From Sphaerisporangium sp040685555 (GTDB lineage Bacteria > Actinomycetota > Actinomycetes > Streptosporangiales > Streptosporangiaceae): DNA of 64,000 nt. Below, piece by piece: positions 63,555 through 64,000 of this stretch. Made by a program: the position numbers and the translations under genes. Where the stretch lies: the NCBI RefSeq assembly GCF_040685555.1, contig NZ_JBFBIK010000034.1, positions 4,866-68,865 on the forward strand, read 5' to 3'. The notes under the pieces are model-generated. The model saw only the letters and a list, made by a program, of their open reading frames with translations, did no database searches and was not told where the DNA came from. Each line of letters starts with the position of its first letter. Within the stretch, counting starts at the first letter, position 1.

Positions 63555-64000
63555 AAGGTCGGACGTGCCAGGGCCAGCGCAGGTGAAGGGTCCCGGCCGT
63601 GGACGCGCTGCCACAGCAGTAGCAGTGAACAAGAGGCAAGGTCGGACGTGCCAGGGCCAGCGCAGGTGAAGGGTCCCGGCCGTGGACACGCTGCCACAGC
63701 AGTAGCAGTGAACAAGAGGCAAGGTCGGACGTGCCAGGGCCAGCGCAGGTGAAGGGTCCCGGCCGTGGACACGCAGCTGCAACAAGTGGTGAACGGGCAG
63801 AAGGTCGGACGTGCCGGGACCGATGCGGTTGAAGGGTCCCAGCCGTGGACGCGCTGCCACAGCAGTAGCAGTGAACAAGAGGCAAGGTCGGACGTGCCAG
63901 GGCCAGCGCAGGTGAAGGGTCCCGGCCGTGGACACGCAGCTGCGGCAAGTGGTGAACGGGCAGAAGGTCGGACGTGCCGGGACCGATGCGGTTGAAGGGT
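63555..64000 (+). repeat. 83/80-bp tandem repeat array, continuing beyond the window
   Basis: Six units begin with AAGGTCGGACGTGCC at 63555, 63638, 63721, 63801, 63884 and 63964 (lengths 83, 83, 80, 83, 80 and a partial 37). Each has a conserved 54-bp core and one of two tails: 29 nt (TGCCACAGCAGTAGCAGTG...) or 26 nt (AGCTGC..CAAGTGGTG...). Two core variants exist; the second (GGGACC...GGTCCC) follows the 26-nt tail in both complete cases. Unit lengths are not multiples of three, so open frames through the array are not conserved. No CRISPR-like unique spacers. Confidence 0.92.

Noticed and set aside
63076..63948. A 290-codon minus-strand frame through the terminal repeats (Cys/Ser/Pro-rich)
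   Set aside because: Repeat units of 83 and 80 bp shift the reading frame each time, so the open frame is a by-product of few stops in the repeat and its sequence is not itself periodic.
63555..64000. CRISPR array
   Set aside because: The conserved part is 54 bp, the intervening parts are only two recurring tails rather than unique spacers, and no cas gene is nearby.

Overview
The window is 64 kb of very GC-rich DNA with GTG starts, GTGA/ATGA stop-start overlaps and several probably leaderless genes. This is typical of a mycelial actinomycete. The gene content (GH81/GH16/CBM2 secreted glucanases under a CebR-type LacI regulator, streptogrisin-type S1 proteases, paired NarL-type two-component systems, steroid/lipid FadD-Ltp genes, a WhiJ-like XRE/ATPase pair) suggests the Streptosporangiaceae or a close family; that placement is inference. 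No rRNA, tRNA or CRISPR array was recognised.

0-14.6 kb: polysaccharide degradation and sensing. A LysE-type exporter tail, a PEBP lipoprotein, a GH16 glucanase and a GH81 glucanase with a CBM56-like tail lie left of a LacI regulator. Between the glucanases and the regulator sits an internally deleted GH1 beta-glucosidase (bglC-like). Palindromic CebR-like operators occur before GH81, before the bglC remnant and before a secreted CBM2-Cip1 protein at 14.5 kb. An OmpR-type response regulator is followed by a histidine kinase fused in frame to a DUF4153/DUF4173-type membrane protein. An arylamine N-acetyltransferase follows.

14.7-35.7 kb: mostly ordinary metabolism. It holds an acyl-CoA ligase, a double-HxlR regulator divergent from a carotenoid oxygenase, an F420-type oxidoreductase, SURF1/DUF3817, a Baeyer-Villiger-like flavoprotein, gamma-glutamyltransferase, a NarL-type two-component pair, a TauE/SafE-cupredoxin fusion, a Sel1 protein, an aminotransferase with alanine dehydrogenase, an M20 peptidase, and a threonine ammonia-lyase beside a broken LysR gene.

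36.6-49 kb: a lipid/steroid catabolic cluster (FadD19-like ligase, two Ltp/thiolase-like proteins, a DUF35 OB-fold protein, a second ligase, a crotonase, a nitronate monooxygenase with a KstR-like box). It is interrupted by a DUF4143 ATPase flanked by 39-bp repeats of the monooxygenase 3' end. An ARMT1-type phosphatase and a LysR regulator are also here.

49-52.7 kb: two tandem S1 proteases that share a duplicated 95-bp leader, separated by a secreted beta-barrel-like protein.

52.8-64 kb: accessory/conflict region. The most unusual element is an EACC1-like small protein overlapping a caspase that is fused to a trehalose-synthase-like GH13 domain whose catalytic nucleophile and acid/base residues are both replaced. 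Divergent from it is a ribbon-helix-helix/Clp-N repeat protein whose Gly-Glu repeat is broken by a 100-N assembly gap. A HigBA toxin-antitoxin pair, IS5 debris, a WhiJ-like ATPase/XRE pair, an intact IS1380-family element, a truncated AbiEii nucleotidyltransferase and an 83/80-bp tandem repeat array running off the window end follow.
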